The notes under the pieces are model-generated. The model had not been told where the DNA came from and did no database searches. It saw nothing but the letters and a program-made list of their open reading frames with translations. Both the position numbers and the translations under genes were made by a program. From an uncultured Flavobacteriaceae bacterium (GTDB lineage: Bacteria > Bacteroidota > Bacteroidia > Flavobacteriales > Flavobacteriaceae), in assembly GCA_943787295.1 (NCBI GenBank), contig CALSLW010000001.1, positions 985,001-1,049,000 on the forward strand: a DNA stretch of 64,000 nt, given 5' to 3'. This document shows, in pieces, positions 19,792 through 31,281 of the stretch (the first letter of the stretch is position 1; the number at the start of each line of letters is the position of its first letter).

Positions 19792-21957
19792 ATGAAACAG
19801 TTCTTCTTTTTTATGGTATTATTTTTCTTTGCTTCTAACAGTCTTATAGGGCAAAAAACGACCTCAAATCAAGAAGAAGATACTTGGGGAGATTATTATT
19901 TCATCAATGGTGAATATGAAAAAGCAATCAACTTTTTTGAAAACACCCAAAAGGAATTAAGATTAGAACAACAACGCAACCTTGCACAAGCTTATTTAGC
20001 CACCCGACAAGAAGTTAAAGCAAAAGTGACTTACGGCCCAGTAGCTAATTCAGAGGAGGCAAGCGTGCAAGATTATTATCGTTATGCTGATTTATTAATG
20101 GAAGAACAGCGTCTCGCAGATGAATACAGAACAAAAGCCTATAAACTTCCATGGTCAACTCCTGCTTTGTTCGATCAAGATAGTTTGTTATACAAACAAC
20201 GATTTGGGGCATCAATTTACACTATTAGTGGTGTAAAGGGAAACAGCGCAAACAACGAATTTGGGTTAATCTTTATGGATAAAAACCCTAACGGGAGCGT
20301 ATTTTATTTAAGTGATCAAGAAAAAACCAAAGAGCAAAAACGCGCTTTAAGGCGGGTCAAATCTGATTTACCTATTTATAATTTCTATCAAGCAACCTAT
20401 ACGACCAGTCCTTCTTCACTGCTTCCAGGCCCACCTTTACCCAACACCTTAAATACTTTTTTTCAAGAAGGGCCAGGGACCTATGATGCCAGCAGTGATC
20501 GTTTCTATTTTACCCGCTCTGATAGCAAATATGATAAGAAGAAAAAGGTGCATCTTAACATTTATTTTATCAAAAAGACAGAGATTAATCAAAGTAAAAT
20601 CGCCCTTCCGCTTCCTTTTAATAGGCAAGGTTATTCCACTTTACATCCTGCCATTTCTCCTAATGGAAAACGTTTGTTCTTTGCTAGCGACCGTCCAGAG
20701 GGCTTTGGGGGTATGGATTTATATTATGTTGATATTGAAAATGGACGTTTTTCTGACCCCATTAACCTTGGTCCAGATATTAATACAGAAGGAGATGAGG
20801 TTTTTCCCTATGCCTTTAGTGAAACACAGCTATTCTTTTCGTCTAATGGTCGAGAAGGAATAGGGAAGTTAGACGTGTTTTTAACTGAACATGTGATTGA
20901 AAAGCGTTGGGAAACTTTTATTTTAGGGAAAGACTTCAACACAAAAGAAGATGATTTTTCTTTTGGAATAGGAGAAGACCTTGAAATAGGATATTTTGCC
21001 TCTGATCGCGAAGGTGGAAAAGGAGCAGACGATTTATATACGTTCCCATTTATGCCAGAAATTACTGGTATAACAGATCATTATATCTATGTTCCATCAG
21101 ATACTTTAATTGTGGCGAATAGAGGGGTTTTAAACAATGATATCAAAATGCTTCAGGATAAAGACCCCTTACAACGGCTTTTACAAAAAGAAGCCATCCC
21201 TACTATCCCACCTCAAAACGGATCGATTTTTCTCAATAGAAATGGCTCTTTCCTATATAAAAATAATCAACCAATAGCCCAAAAAGATTCTTTTGCCTAT
21301 CGCCTAAAAACAGTAAAAGGTTATTCTGATAATATATGGGTACAATTAGAAAGAGTGGCGGTAGATTCTGGTGAACTCAATCAAGAACTTGCAGCGACTT
21401 TTGCTTCTATTTTTTACAATCTAGATAAAAGTAATATTTTAGAACAGTACCTCGATCGAGTAGACAAAGTGGTTGAGGTATTACAAAAAAATCCTAGCCT
21501 TGAAATTGAAGTAAGTTCTTATACAGATTGTCGTGGAAGTGCCTCCTATAATTTGGCTTTATCTCAGCGAAGAACACAAGCAATAATAGATTATGTGCAA
21601 GCACGCATTGAAAAGCCAGAACGTATTTATGGAAAAGGATATGGTGAAGAAGAAGTAAATAGTGCTGGGGGAAAAGATTATCAACTAGTGGCCGGTTCTT
21701 ATAATGAGCAAGAGAATACAGGCCGTTTAATCGCATTGCTTAAAGCATCTGGAATTCAAGCAAGAAAAATTTCGCAAGGTGCACTAACAAGAGTGATCGT
21801 TGCAGAGTCAGATCGTTTTGAAAGCCTTCAAACAGTTCAAGAACAACTCACCCAACAATCCATCAAAACTTGGATAACAAAAAGTCCTTGTTTTCAATTA
21901 AGTGAAGAGGAACATCAGGCCAATAGAAGAACAGACTTTAAAGTTATTAGACTTTAA
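19792..21957 (+). CDS. OmpA family protein with TPR-like N-terminus, WD40-like PD40 repeats and a SPOR domain inside the OmpA_C domain
   Basis: HPAISPNGKRLFFASDRPEGFGGMDLYYV (PD40); FYNLDKSNI...VVEVLQKNPSLEIEVSSYTDCRGSASYNLALSQRRTQAIIDYV (OmpA_C); YQLVAGSYNEQENTGRLIALLKASGIQARKI...LTRVIV (SPOR-like). Confidence 0.9.
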   Translation: MKQFFFFMVLFFFASNSLIGQKTTSNQEEDTWGDYYFINGEYEKAINFFENTQKELRLEQQRNLAQAYLATRQEVKAKVTYGPVANSEEASVQDYYRYADLLMEEQRLADEYRTKAYKLPWSTPALFDQDSLLYKQRFGASIYTISGVKGNSANNEFGLIFMDKNPNGSVFYLSDQEKTKEQKRALRRVKSDLPIYNFYQATYTTSPSSLLPGPPLPNTLNTFFQEGPGTYDASSDRFYFTRSDSKYDKKKKVHLNIYFIKKTEINQSKIALPLPFNRQGYSTLHPAISPNGKRLFFASDRPEGFGGMDLYYVDIENGRFSDPINLGPDINTEGDEVFPYAFSETQLFFSSNGREGIGKLDVFLTEHVIEKRWETFILGKDFNTKEDDFSFGIGEDLEIGYFASDREGGKGADDLYTFPFMPEITGITDHYIYVPSDTLIVANRGVLNNDIKMLQDKDPLQRLLQKEAIPTIPPQNGSIFLNRNGSFLYKNNQPIAQKDSFAYRLKTVKGYSDNIWVQLERVAVDSGELNQELAATFASIFYNLDKSNILEQYLDRVDKVVEVLQKNPSLEIEVSSYTDCRGSASYNLALSQRRTQAIIDYVQARIEKPERIYGKGYGEEEVNSAGGKDYQLVAGSYNEQENTGRLIALLKASGIQARKISQGALTRVIVAESDRFESLQTVQEQLTQQSIKTWITKSPCFQLSEEEHQANRRTDFKVIRL

Positions 21958-22666
21958 AATTGCCATTGAAGACTAGCGTAAATTTCTCTTGTGGGAGCGG
22001 CTTCAAAATACCGATTCCCGAAGGCATTAATGCGAATATTATCGCTGTATAGTGTGTTGAATAGGTTAGTACAACCCATTATTAAGGATGTTTTTTGCCC
22101 TATTTTTTTAGTGGAAGTCGAAGACTTACGTCGTCTCTAAAAAATTGATCTACTTGGTGTTCATTGCTATTATCTGCGAAAAGGTCCCCACGATAGGTTT
22201 TAGTATAATTGACTTGAAATTTATTTTCCCAGTGATAAGAAAGGTAAAGTATCCCAAAATCTGAGGGGAGACCAGGAAGGTTATTTCCACTATAATTTTC
22301 ACCATTTTGTTCAAAGTCTTGATACTTAAAGTTGGCATAGTTGTAGGTGATTTGAGCTTGAAATCTTTTGTTGAATTGATGTTTTATCAAAAATTCCACC
22401 CCTTTTCTAGTTGTACTTCCGGCGTTTTGATAAAATGTCCTTCCAGGTGAGTCGGCTAATTCATAAGCGACTAGATCATTGCTTGTGGTAATAGAAAAGT
22501 AAACTAAGCTAGCGTTTGTTTTTCTGCTCGTGTAATGAATTCCGCCCTCGAGATTATCGGCTACTTGAATATCAACAAAAGGATTGAAGCCGCCACTGCC
22601 AGTTGGGTTAGCACTTAATTCACTCAAGGTTGGGGTTTCATAGCTGCGGGATAAATTTACAAAACC
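21954..22666 (-). pseudogene. C-terminal remnant of a TonB-dependent receptor, frameshifted
   Basis: SYETPTLSELSANPTGSGGFNPFVDIQVADNLEGGIHYT... parallels the full-length receptor at 38416..40443; frame breaks at an A7 run (PLKK* / IGQKTSLIMGCTNLFNTLYSDNIRINAFGNRYFEAAPTREIYASLQWQF). Confidence 0.85.
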
Positions 22667-23028
22667 TCAACCCTTTCATAGTCTGTTGAGAAAGAGGCTG
22701 GAATCACTTTAAGTTGATGATAAGGATCTTTAATCCACAGCGTATCTGTAATGGTCTCATACTGCGCTGGCTCATAAATAAACCGTTTAGAAGCAGGTCG
22801 AATTACAACATCTTGATATTCGTTCTTATATTCTGCTGGAACAACTTCAAGTTGATCATAGGCTGGTCGAAGCAGCACACGCACAGTTTCGTCTTTGTAC
22901 TCATCTGGTACAATACACTTTGCATAACATTTGTTAGGCTCAGGATTTTCAGGTAATTCGGCTAAATACTCTTGCGCACAAATGGATGTGGCACATAGCA
23001 TAGCAATAAAAAAGTAGCTTTTTTTCAT
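22657..23028 (-). pseudogene. N-terminal part of an interrupted OmpA-family protein (partner fragment at 9907..10617)
   Basis: Signal peptide MKKSYFFIAMLCATSICAQ then CYAKCIVPDEYKDETVRVLLRPAYDQLEVVPAEYK... repeats typical of Bacteroidetes OmpA-family N-termini; truncated at RVEVL* with no OmpA_C domain. Confidence 0.8.
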
Positions 23029-23086
23029 AAGTAGGTTGTTAAGATTTTGGACCTACAAAGCAATCAAAAAAAGTTAGCTACAAAAA

Positions 23087-24373
23087 CTAGATGGATTTCA
23101 ACCAGCTCGCAAAGGCTTCAAGTGTAAAATCAATGTCTTTTTGTGAAAGGGCATCGTTTAAGAAATAACTTTCAAACGCACTGGGCGGTAAGTAGACCCC
23201 GCGTTCCAGCATCCCATGGAAATAGGCTTTAAAATGGTCGTTATTCCCCAATGCTGCGGTCTTAAAATCAACCACAGCTGTATCCGTAAAATGCAAGGAC
23301 AACATCGACCCCATTCGATTAAATTGATGCGGTAAACCTTTTTCTTCTATGAGTATTTTCATCTCTTGATGCAAACGTTCTGTTTTATCATCTAGACGTT
23401 TGAAAAGGTCTTTGTCCTCTTGCAACATATTCAGGGTAGTTAAACCAGCGATCATAGCCAGTGGGTTTCCGCTTAGGGTTCCCGCTTGATAAACTGGTCC
23501 TTCTGGGGCTAACTCATGCATTATTTCTTTTCGCGCAGCAAAAGCTCCTACCGGTAAGCCACCACCGATTACTTTTCCAAAGGTGACAATGTCTGCGTTT
23601 ATTCCCAGGCGTTCTTGTGCACCACCAAGCGCTAATCTAAAACCAGTCATGACTTCGTCAAAAATCAACAAAGCCCCATATTGATCGCACAAGCTACGCA
23701 GGCCTTCTAAAAAACCTTCTTGCGGAACGATGCAGCCCATATTCCCAGCAACAGGCTCAATGATAATCGCCGCAATGACTTCTTGATGTTGTTTAAAGAT
23801 TGCTTCAACGCTGTCTAGATCATTATAGTTGGCTAATAAGGTGTCTTTGGCTGTGCCTTGTGTTACCCCAGGACTATTAGGCGCGCCAAAGGTGACGGCA
23901 CCACTCCCCGCTTGAATCAAAAAAGCATCTGAATGCCCGTGATAACAACCCGCAAATTTGATGATCTTTTCTCTTTTTGTATAGCCGCGAGCGAGACGAA
24001 CAGCACTCATACAAGCCTCTGTCCCAGAATTGACAAAACGCACTTTGTCGATATTAGGCACAAGATCTACTACTAAAGTGGCGATCTCTGTTTCTAAAGC
24101 CGTGGGGATTCCATAAGAAGTTCCCTTTTGTGCTTGCGAAGTAATCGCGTCGATGACCTCTTGCTGCGCATGTCCTAAGATCATAGGCCCCCAGCTAGAA
24201 ATATAATCGATTAATTGGTTCCCGTCGGCATCAAACAAATAAGCGCCTTTGGCTTTTTCAATAAAAATGGGTTCGCCCCCTACAGATTGAAAAGCTCTTA
24301 CCGGAGAGTTTACCCCGCCTGGGATTACTTTTTTTGCGGCTTGAAAAAGTGCACTACTGCGTTGATATTGCAT
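23087..24373 (-). CDS. hemL: Glutamate-1-semialdehyde 2,1-aminomutase
   Basis: [63 protein letters not shown]. Confidence 0.97.
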   Translation of the reverse strand: MQYQRSSALFQAAKKVIPGGVNSPVRAFQSVGGEPIFIEKAKGAYLFDADGNQLIDYISSWGPMILGHAQQEVIDAITSQAQKGTSYGIPTALETEIATLVVDLVPNIDKVRFVNSGTEACMSAVRLARGYTKREKIIKFAGCYHGHSDAFLIQAGSGAVTFGAPNSPGVTQGTAKDTLLANYNDLDSVEAIFKQHQEVIAAIIIEPVAGNMGCIVPQEGFLEGLRSLCDQYGALLIFDEVMTGFRLALGGAQERLGINADIVTFGKVIGGGLPVGAFAARKEIMHELAPEGPVYQAGTLSGNPLAMIAGLTTLNMLQEDKDLFKRLDDKTERLHQEMKILIEEKGLPHQFNRMGSMLSLHFTDTAVVDFKTAALGNNDHFKAYFHGMLERGVYLPPSAFESYFLNDALSQKDIDFTLEAFASWLKSI

Positions 24374-24374
24374 A

Positions 24375-25193
24375 TTATTTTTTTGGTAAAATAAGTTCTT
24401 GTCCCAAATATATGGTACTGTCTTTTAGGTTGTTTTTGCGCTTTAAAACACTCACCTCTACTTGTAATTTTCTTGCGATAGCATAGAGGGTATCCCCTTG
24501 TTGTACCACATAAACTCTTTCGTTGGATTGGGATTTTTTTACTTTTTGAGTGATGATTTCTTGGGCCGCTTTTTTATCGTATGCTGCGAGATCAAATTGT
24601 TCGATTAAGCGAATTAATTTGTCGGGATATTTAGGATCAGTTGCATAGCCAGCTTTTTTCAAGCCTTTTGCCCAAGCTTTATAATCTCTTTTTCCTAAAC
24701 GGAAAAGAAAAGCATATCGATCTCTTTCTGATAAAAACAAAGAGTGGTCTTTATAAGATTCTCCAGCATCTGCATAGACCCTAAAGCATTCTCCCTTTTC
24801 GTCGTCGTCGTGATAAATTCTTCCGCCTTTCCAATCTCGATGGCATTTAATCCCAAAGTGGTTGTTTCCCTCTAGGGCTAATCGCCCTTCACCAAAACCA
24901 GACTCTAACAAGCCCTGTGCTAAAGTGATACTCGCTGGGATCTTGTATTCTTTCATTTCGCGTTGCGCGATAGGGCCAAAAATTTTAAGGTATAGTGCTA
25001 CTTTTTGTTGGGTACTTAAAGGTCTTTTGATGTTTTCAGTTACCGCTTTTGCTTCTAGCTGCTGCGGTTGAGTCACTTTTTGTTCAGCTGCTTTTTCTGC
25101 AGCCACAACCTTGGATTTGTTTCGCACACTCTTGGTCACCTTACAACTACTCAAAATAAGAAGGCTAATCGCCAAAAAAGTTAAGCGTCCCAA
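24375..25193 (-). CDS. Glucosaminidase-domain (FlgJ-like) lipoprotein with C-terminal LysM
   Basis: [39 protein letters not shown]; Lys[44 protein letters not shown]; likely TTG start at 25193 ([18 protein letters not shown]). Confidence 0.88.
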   Translation of the reverse strand: MGRLTFLAISLLILSSCKVTKSVRNKSKVVAAEKAAEQKVTQPQQLEAKAVTENIKRPLSTQQKVALYLKIFGPIAQREMKEYKIPASITLAQGLLESGFGEGRLALEGNNHFGIKCHRDWKGGRIYHDDDEKGECFRVYADAGESYKDHSLFLSERDRYAFLFRLGKRDYKAWAKGLKKAGYATDPKYPDKLIRLIEQFDLAAYDKKAAQEIITQKVKKSQSNERVYVVQQGDTLYAIARKLQVEVSVLKRKNNLKDSTIYLGQELILPKK

Positions 25194-26095
25194 TTGATTA
25201 AGGGTTTCCCTTTTAATTCTTGCTGCTGATTGAAGCCTGCTATGCCTTGGATTCCTCCCGTGTGAATGATCAAAATGTTTTTCCCCCAACGCCATTTGTC
25301 CTGTTTAATTAGGGCAAAAATACCAAAAAGCAGCTTTCCAGTATAGATTGGATCAAGAAGAATTTTGTGCTCTTGATAAAAAGTATTGATAAAGTCAATT
25401 AATTCATTCGAGGCCTTTCCATATGCTCCCGCCTTTGGGACATCAAGAAGGGTATAGTTCTTATTAGCTGCTACTGTTTTAGCCACCCACTTTTGCACCT
25501 TTTGATCTTTCACCACATCAAAGCCCAAAAGGTGTTGTTGCGGGAAACAGCTATTGAGTAACCCCATAAAAGTCCCTCCAGTGCCCATGGTCACTGCTAT
25601 GGTATCGAACTCACGATCTTCTGGGAGAAGAATTTCTTCACAGCCTTTTATCGCTAAGTCGTTCGTCCCTCCTTCGGCTAATAATTCGTAATTATTTTCT
25701 TGGATGAGTTGTTGAACAATCGCTGCCTCTTCCTTTTGTTGATATTCCCCACGGCTTAAAAAGGTTAATTTCATGCCTTGAGCTTCGCAAAAGGCCAGGG
25801 TGGGATTGCGTGTTTTTTTGGCGAGTTCTTCGCCTCTAACAAAACCCATGGTGGGCAGACCAGCTAATTTTCCGGCGGCAGCCGTTGCTGCTAAATGATT
25901 TGAAAAGGCTCCGCCAAAAGTAGCAACGCCGCTTGCATTGATCCTTTTGTAGTGAGCAAAATTGTACTTGAGTTTACGAAACTTATTTCCAGAAACAAGA
26001 GGATGAAGTTTATCTTCTCTTTTAATTGTAATGGAAATGCCGTTTATTTGTGTAATAAATTCATTTTGAACAAGGTGCGTGGCAATCCAACTCAT
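25181..26095 (-). CDS. Pyridoxal-phosphate enzyme, ACC deaminase/D-cysteine desulfhydrase family
   Basis: KREDKLHPLVSGNKFRKLKYNF; GGAFSNHLAATAAAGKLAGL; MGTGGTFMGLL; IHTGGIQGIAGF. Confidence 0.88.
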   Translation of the reverse strand: MSWIATHLVQNEFITQINGISITIKREDKLHPLVSGNKFRKLKYNFAHYKRINASGVATFGGAFSNHLAATAAAGKLAGLPTMGFVRGEELAKKTRNPTLAFCEAQGMKLTFLSRGEYQQKEEAAIVQQLIQENNYELLAEGGTNDLAIKGCEEILLPEDREFDTIAVTMGTGGTFMGLLNSCFPQQHLLGFDVVKDQKVQKWVAKTVAANKNYTLLDVPKAGAYGKASNELIDFINTFYQEHKILLDPIYTGKLLFGIFALIKQDKWRWGKNILIIHTGGIQGIAGFNQQQELKGKPLINWDA

Positions 26096-26151
26096 AGCTT
26101 TTGTTGTCGCTAATGTACATTATTTAAACTACTTAAGGAAGAAGAAAGATT

Positions 26152-26310
26152 ATGCTGGGGGATCAAAAATTAGAAGAAGGGGATTATTATTTATCGCCAG
26201 AAGGTTACAAGGTTTTTACCGAACAATTTCATCTAAAAAGAGGCTATTGTTGTGAAAGTGGATGCCGACATTGCCCCTTTGGGTTTAACCAATCAAAAAA
26301 AAGGCACTAA
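26152..26310 (+). CDS. Small DUF5522-like cysteine-rich protein (52 aa)
   Basis: Translated by hand: MLGDQKLEEGDYYLSPEGYKVFTEQFHLKRGYCCESGCRHCPFGFNQSKKRH; FTEQFHLKRGYCCxxGCRHCPxG signature; too short for the ORF track. Confidence 0.8.
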   Translation: MLGDQKLEEGDYYLSPEGYKVFTEQFHLKRGYCCESGCRHCPFGFNQSKKRH

Positions 26311-26348
26311 ATTTGATAACTACCTACTAACCATAAAATAAAAAAAAC

Positions 26349-26891
26349 ATGAAACGCATTTTTCTATTTCTACTGGCAATTGTAAGTATAAACTGTTCTT
26401 CTATACGTGTATTTGCAGATCACGATTCTACTGTGAATTTTGATCAATACAAAACCTATGCGTTTTTTAAACCGGGCATAGAAGAAGTCGAAATTTCTGA
26501 TTTAGACAAAAGAAGAATTCTCACTGCTATAGAAGCACAAATGAAAGGCAAAGAACTTCAATTATCAGAAAATCCTGACCTGCTAATCAATATCGCGGTT
26601 AAGGCCACCGATCGCGTAACGGTCAATAACTTCAACAACCCTGCTTGGGGTTGGGGTTGGGGATGGAATCCCTGGCTGTGGGGTGGAAATAACACCAATG
26701 TCTCAACCCATACAAGAGGGGAATTATTTATCGATATCATTGATGCCAAAACAAAACTTCTCGTTTGGCAAGGAAAAGGTTATGGCGGCATTACAGAATA
26801 CAGTAAAAACCGCGATGAACGCATTCAAAGATTTGTTGCAGAAATTCTAGCCAACTATCCCCCCACAAAACCCGAAGGCGAGACATTATAA
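26349..26891 (+). CDS. DUF4136-like lipoprotein
   Basis: IVSINCSSIRVFADHDSTVNFDQYKTYAF; Gly/Trp-rich NNPAWGWGWGWNPWLWGGNN. Confidence 0.8.
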   Translation: MKRIFLFLLAIVSINCSSIRVFADHDSTVNFDQYKTYAFFKPGIEEVEISDLDKRRILTAIEAQMKGKELQLSENPDLLINIAVKATDRVTVNNFNNPAWGWGWGWNPWLWGGNNTNVSTHTRGELFIDIIDAKTKLLVWQGKGYGGITEYSKNRDERIQRFVAEILANYPPTKPEGETL

Positions 26892-26955
26892 AGTGATGTT
26901 TTTAGGTGGTTTAAGGTTTAGAAAGTTTACCTTTGCAGCTTCTTAAACTAACGTA

Positions 26956-28569
26956 TTGAAAACACTACTTTCCCGCCTCTCCCTAAATCCAAAAAATGAT
27001 ATTTTATCTGGTCTAACCGTTGCCTTAGCTTTAGTCCCAGAAGCAGTAGCTTTTGCTTTTATTGCAGGGATCGATCCCCTTGTAGGGCTCTATGGCGCCT
27101 TTATGATGGGTTTGGTCACGGCAGTATTTGGCGGTCGCCCAGGGATGATTTCTGGTGCAACAGGAGCTATGGCCGTAGTGATGGTTTATATGATTCAACA
27201 GGGAAATATTGTTGGTGATAATCTTGCTGAACCTATTGAACACTTGGGCTTATACTGGTTGTTTATCACTCTTCTAATCGTTGGAATCATTCAAATTGCA
27301 GCGGGAGTATTTAAATTAGGAAAGTTTGTTCGTCTTATACCGCATCCTGTAATGATGGGGTTTGTCAACGGCTTAGCCATTGTAATTTTCTTGTCTCAAT
27401 TAGGACTCTTTAAACAAACCGTCGATGGAACCACTAGTTGGCTATCTGGCGAGGCACTTTATATCATGTTAACCTTAGTTACATTGACCATGGCAATCAT
27501 GTATTTTTTACCCAAATTGACCACTAAAATTCCAGCTGCCTTAGCAGCAATTGTTATAGTGGCTTGTATCACCATTTTTGGTGGACTTGAGGTAAGCACT
27601 GTAGGTTCTTTTATTCTCGACGGTGGTGGCGAGGGGCTGCAAGGTGGTTTGCCGCAGTTTCAAACTGAAATATTTTCACTTTTTTACACCCTTAATGGAC
27701 ACTGGGACCTCATTCTTTCCACGGCATTTTTATTAGCTGCAGTTGGCTTAATTGAATCTCTAATGACCCTTAATCTTGTAGACGAAATCACAGAGACTCG
27801 CGGAAGCGGAAACAGAGAGTGTCTCGCACAGGGAGCTGCTAATATCCTCAACGGTTTATTTGGCGGTATGGGAGGTTGCGCCATGATCGGGCAATCTATC
27901 ATTAATGTAAACTCTGGTGGTCGCGGGCGTCTTTCTGGGATTGTAGCAGCTGTTGCGCTTTTATGCTTTGTGCTTTTTGGATCGAGTGTGATCGAGCAAA
28001 TTCCCATTGCTGCATTAGTTGGGGTAATGTTTATGGTGGTGATTGGCACCTTCGCATGGAGTAGTTTCCGTATTATCAACAAGATCCCTCGCAAAGATGC
28101 TTTTATTCTTATTACGGTATCAGCTGTAACAGTAGCAGAAGATTTAGCGATTGCTGTATTAGTGGGTGTGATTATCGCCGCACTTGTATTCGCATGGGAA
28201 AATGCAACGATGATTCGCGCCCGCAAAAGCTTTAAAGAAGATGGTACCAAAGTATATGAAATCTGGGGACCATTATTCTTTGGTTCCATTCAAAACTTTA
28301 ACGCAAAATTTGACGTCAATAAAGATCCAGAAAATATTGAGATCGACTTTATAGAATCTCGTGTGTCAGACCATTCTGGAATAGAGGCACTAGAAAACTT
28401 AGTCGACAAATATTTAAAAAAGAAGAAAAATATTCGCTTGACGCATTTAAGTCCAGAGTGTAAAACCCTCTTGCTTAAGGCGAACCCCGGTTTTGAAAAA
28501 GTAATTGAAGCTTCTATCGATGATCCTCGTTACTATGTTGTAACAGACTTAGTGGATCGCGAAGTTTAA
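26956..28569 (+). CDS. SulP family inorganic anion transporter with STAS domain
   Basis: [68 protein letters not shown]-like C-terminus; TTG start. Confidence 0.93.
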   Translation: MKTLLSRLSLNPKNDILSGLTVALALVPEAVAFAFIAGIDPLVGLYGAFMMGLVTAVFGGRPGMISGATGAMAVVMVYMIQQGNIVGDNLAEPIEHLGLYWLFITLLIVGIIQIAAGVFKLGKFVRLIPHPVMMGFVNGLAIVIFLSQLGLFKQTVDGTTSWLSGEALYIMLTLVTLTMAIMYFLPKLTTKIPAALAAIVIVACITIFGGLEVSTVGSFILDGGGEGLQGGLPQFQTEIFSLFYTLNGHWDLILSTAFLLAAVGLIESLMTLNLVDEITETRGSGNRECLAQGAANILNGLFGGMGGCAMIGQSIINVNSGGRGRLSGIVAAVALLCFVLFGSSVIEQIPIAALVGVMFMVVIGTFAWSSFRIINKIPRKDAFILITVSAVTVAEDLAIAVLVGVIIAALVFAWENATMIRARKSFKEDGTKVYEIWGPLFFGSIQNFNAKFDVNKDPENIEIDFIESRVSDHSGIEALENLVDKYLKKKKNIRLTHLSPECKTLLLKANPGFEKVIEASIDDPRYYVVTDLVDREV

Positions 28570-31175
28570 ATCAATTCTTTAGCTGCGTTAAGCGCAGCCG
28601 AAATGCCTTCTATATTTTTTCCTCCTGCAGTTGCAAAGAAAGGCTGGCCACCACCGCCACCTTGAATGTGCTTTCCAAGGTCACGTACAATCGCACCTGC
28701 ATTGAGATCTTTTGAAGCAACTAACTCTTTAGAAATATAACAACTTAGCACAGGTTTTCCGCCTTTTTTAGAGGCTAAGACTAAAAACAAATTGGTTTTG
28801 TTTTGCCCTAAAGAAAAAGCCAAATCTTTTATAGCTCCCCCATCGAGATCAACTTCCTTAATCAAAAAGTCAACATCGTTCTTAGTAGTCATTTCTGCTG
28901 CTAGAGATTGTTTTAGTGCCGCTAGCTGTAGCTTTGCTAGTCCTTGTAATTCTTTCTTTAGTTGGGAGGTTTCTTCTTGTAAGTTTTGGATCGCTTTTAA
29001 AGTATCCTGTGGCTGGTTTAAAAGCCCTTGTACTTGTTCCAACAATGCTGTTTGCTCTTCGAAATAGGCTTTAGCCGCATCTCCTGTAATCGCTTCAATT
29101 CGACGAATACCAGAGGCTACCGCTCCTTCTGAAGTGATTTTAAAGTGCCAAATATCTGCTGTATTTGAGACATGGGTTCCCCCACACAATTCAATGGATT
29201 GTCCAAAACGGATGGTACGCACGGTATCCCCGTATTTCTCTCCAAATAAAGCCATTGCACCTTGCTCCATGGCATCGGCTAGAATCGCTTCTCTATTTTC
29301 TTCTAAAGTCAACTGCTCTTGGATACGAGCGTTGACATATTGTTCTACTTGCTTAAGCTCTTCTGTGCTAACTTTTGCGTAATGCGAAAAATCAAAACGA
29401 AATTCTCCAGAATGCACCATGGAACCTTTTTGCTCTACGTGATCCCCTAAAACCTCTCTTAATGCTTGATGTAGTAAGTGGGTAGCGGTGTGATTACTCG
29501 AGGTGCGTTGACGCTGTTTTGCATCGACTACTGCTTTAAAGCCCTCTTCTAATTTAGTAGGAAGTGTCTCAGTAAAGTGTATGATAAGGTTGTTCTCTTT
29601 TTTGGTATTGAGGATATAGTAAATGTCCCCATTACTCGCTTCGAGATAGCCCTTGTCGCCCACTTGTCCACCACCTTCTGGATAGAAGGGAGTCAAGTTA
29701 AAAACCAGCTGATAAAAGTCTCCCTCTTTAGCGGTAGTCATTTTGCGATAGCGAGTCACTTTTACTTGGGTTTCTAGGGTATCATAGCCGACAAATTCTT
29801 CTAGCTCATCTTGGGCTAATACCACCCAGTCACCAGCTTTTGAAGAAGCCGCAGCTCTAGAACGATTTTTTTGTTGCTCCATAGAAGCTTTAAATCCTTC
29901 TTCGTCTACTGTATACCCTCTTTCACTTGCTATCAAAGCAGTTAAATCATAAGGGAATCCATAGGTGTCATAAAGCTCAAAAGCTTTTGCTCCGTCGAGT
30001 TCTTTTCCTTTGGTTCCCTTTAAAATAGCATCTAAAAGGATTAGTCCTTGATCTAAGGTTTTTAAGAAAGAATTCTCTTCTTCGCGAATCACATTAAAGG
30101 CCAACTTTTGCTCGCGCTTTAATTCTGGGAAAGCGTCTCCCATTTGTTTTTCTAAGGTTGACACCAAAAGGTGAATAAAGGCTTCCTTTTGGCCTAAGAA
30201 GGTAAAGCCATAACGAATGGCACGACGCAAGATGCGACGAATCACATAACCTGCTCCAGTATTGCTAGGCAGCTGTCCATCTGCGATAGAGAAGTAAACT
30301 GTACGCACGTGATCGGCAATCACGCGAATAGCGCGATCTACCTCTATCGAAGTCCCGTATTCTGTTTTTGTCAAGGCTTCAATCTCACGAATTAGGGGCG
30401 TAAAGACATCTGTATCATAGTTAGATTGCTTGTCTTGTAAGACCATGCAGAGGCGCTCAAAGCCCATTCCTGTATCGATGTGTTTTTCGGGTAATTGCTC
30501 TAGGCTCCCGTTTGCTTTACGATTAAATTCAATAAAGACTAAGTTCCATACTTCCACCACTTGTGGGTGGTCTTGATTGACTAAGTCAGCGCCAGAAACT
30601 TTTTGTTTTTCTTCTTCTGAGCGAATATCAACGTGAATTTCAGAGCAAGGTCCACAAGGCCCTTGATCGCCCATTTCCCAGAAGTTATCTTCTTTATTCC
30701 CTAAGAGAATTCTATCTTCTGGCACAAATTTCTTCCAAAAGTTATAGGCTTCCATATCGCGTTCAAGTCCCTCGCTTTGGTCGCCTTCAAAAATAGTGAC
30801 ATAGAGAATAGAAGGGTCGATTTTATAACGTTCGGTTAAAATCTCCCAAGCCCATGCAATGGCTTCTTCTTTAAAGTAATCTCCAAAGCTCCAGTTCCCC
30901 AACATTTCAAAGAAAGTATGGTGGTAGGTGTCAATTCCTACTTCTTCTAAGTCGTTGTGTTTTCCAGAAACACGGAGGCATTTTTGTGTATCAGCAACTC
31001 TTTTGCTTTTAGGGGTTTTATTTCCTAAGAAGAACTCTTTAAACTGGTTCATCCCTGCATTTGTAAACATCAAGGTTGGATCATCTTTGACCACCATGGG
31101 GGCAGAGGGAACAATCTGGTGTTGTTTTTCGTTGAAAAAATCTAAAAAGTGTTGGCGTATTTCAGCTGATTTCAT
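28566..31175 (-). CDS. alaS: Alanyl-tRNA synthetase
   Basis: [54 protein letters not shown]. Confidence 0.98.
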   Translation of the reverse strand: MKSAEIRQHFLDFFNEKQHQIVPSAPMVVKDDPTLMFTNAGMNQFKEFFLGNKTPKSKRVADTQKCLRVSGKHNDLEEVGIDTYHHTFFEMLGNWSFGDYFKEEAIAWAWEILTERYKIDPSILYVTIFEGDQSEGLERDMEAYNFWKKFVPEDRILLGNKEDNFWEMGDQGPCGPCSEIHVDIRSEEEKQKVSGADLVNQDHPQVVEVWNLVFIEFNRKANGSLEQLPEKHIDTGMGFERLCMVLQDKQSNYDTDVFTPLIREIEALTKTEYGTSIEVDRAIRVIADHVRTVYFSIADGQLPSNTGAGYVIRRILRRAIRYGFTFLGQKEAFIHLLVSTLEKQMGDAFPELKREQKLAFNVIREEENSFLKTLDQGLILLDAILKGTKGKELDGAKAFELYDTYGFPYDLTALIASERGYTVDEEGFKASMEQQKNRSRAAASSKAGDWVVLAQDELEEFVGYDTLETQVKVTRYRKMTTAKEGDFYQLVFNLTPFYPEGGGQVGDKGYLEASNGDIYYILNTKKENNLIIHFTETLPTKLEEGFKAVVDAKQRQRTSSNHTATHLLHQALREVLGDHVEQKGSMVHSGEFRFDFSHYAKVSTEELKQVEQYVNARIQEQLTLEENREAILADAMEQGAMALFGEKYGDTVRTIRFGQSIELCGGTHVSNTADIWHFKITSEGAVASGIRRIEAITGDAAKAYFEEQTALLEQVQGLLNQPQDTLKAIQNLQEETSQLKKELQGLAKLQLAALKQSLAAEMTTKNDVDFLIKEVDLDGGAIKDLAFSLGQNKTNLFLVLASKKGGKPVLSCYISKELVASKDLNAGAIVRDLGKHIQGGGGGQPFFATAGGKNIEGISAALNAAKELI

Positions 31176-31281
31176 TGTCTAAAAACGTTAAAACGCAAAT
31201 CTTGCATGCAAAATTTGTTATATTTGTGGAACTTTTCATTTGCTACTGCAAAAGAAAACAAAATTTATAAGAAATCTGTTT

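Noticed and set aside
27684-28289. 201-aa minus-strand ORF within the SulP gene
   Set aside because: Antisense shadow ORF of a well-conserved transporter; no recognisable family.
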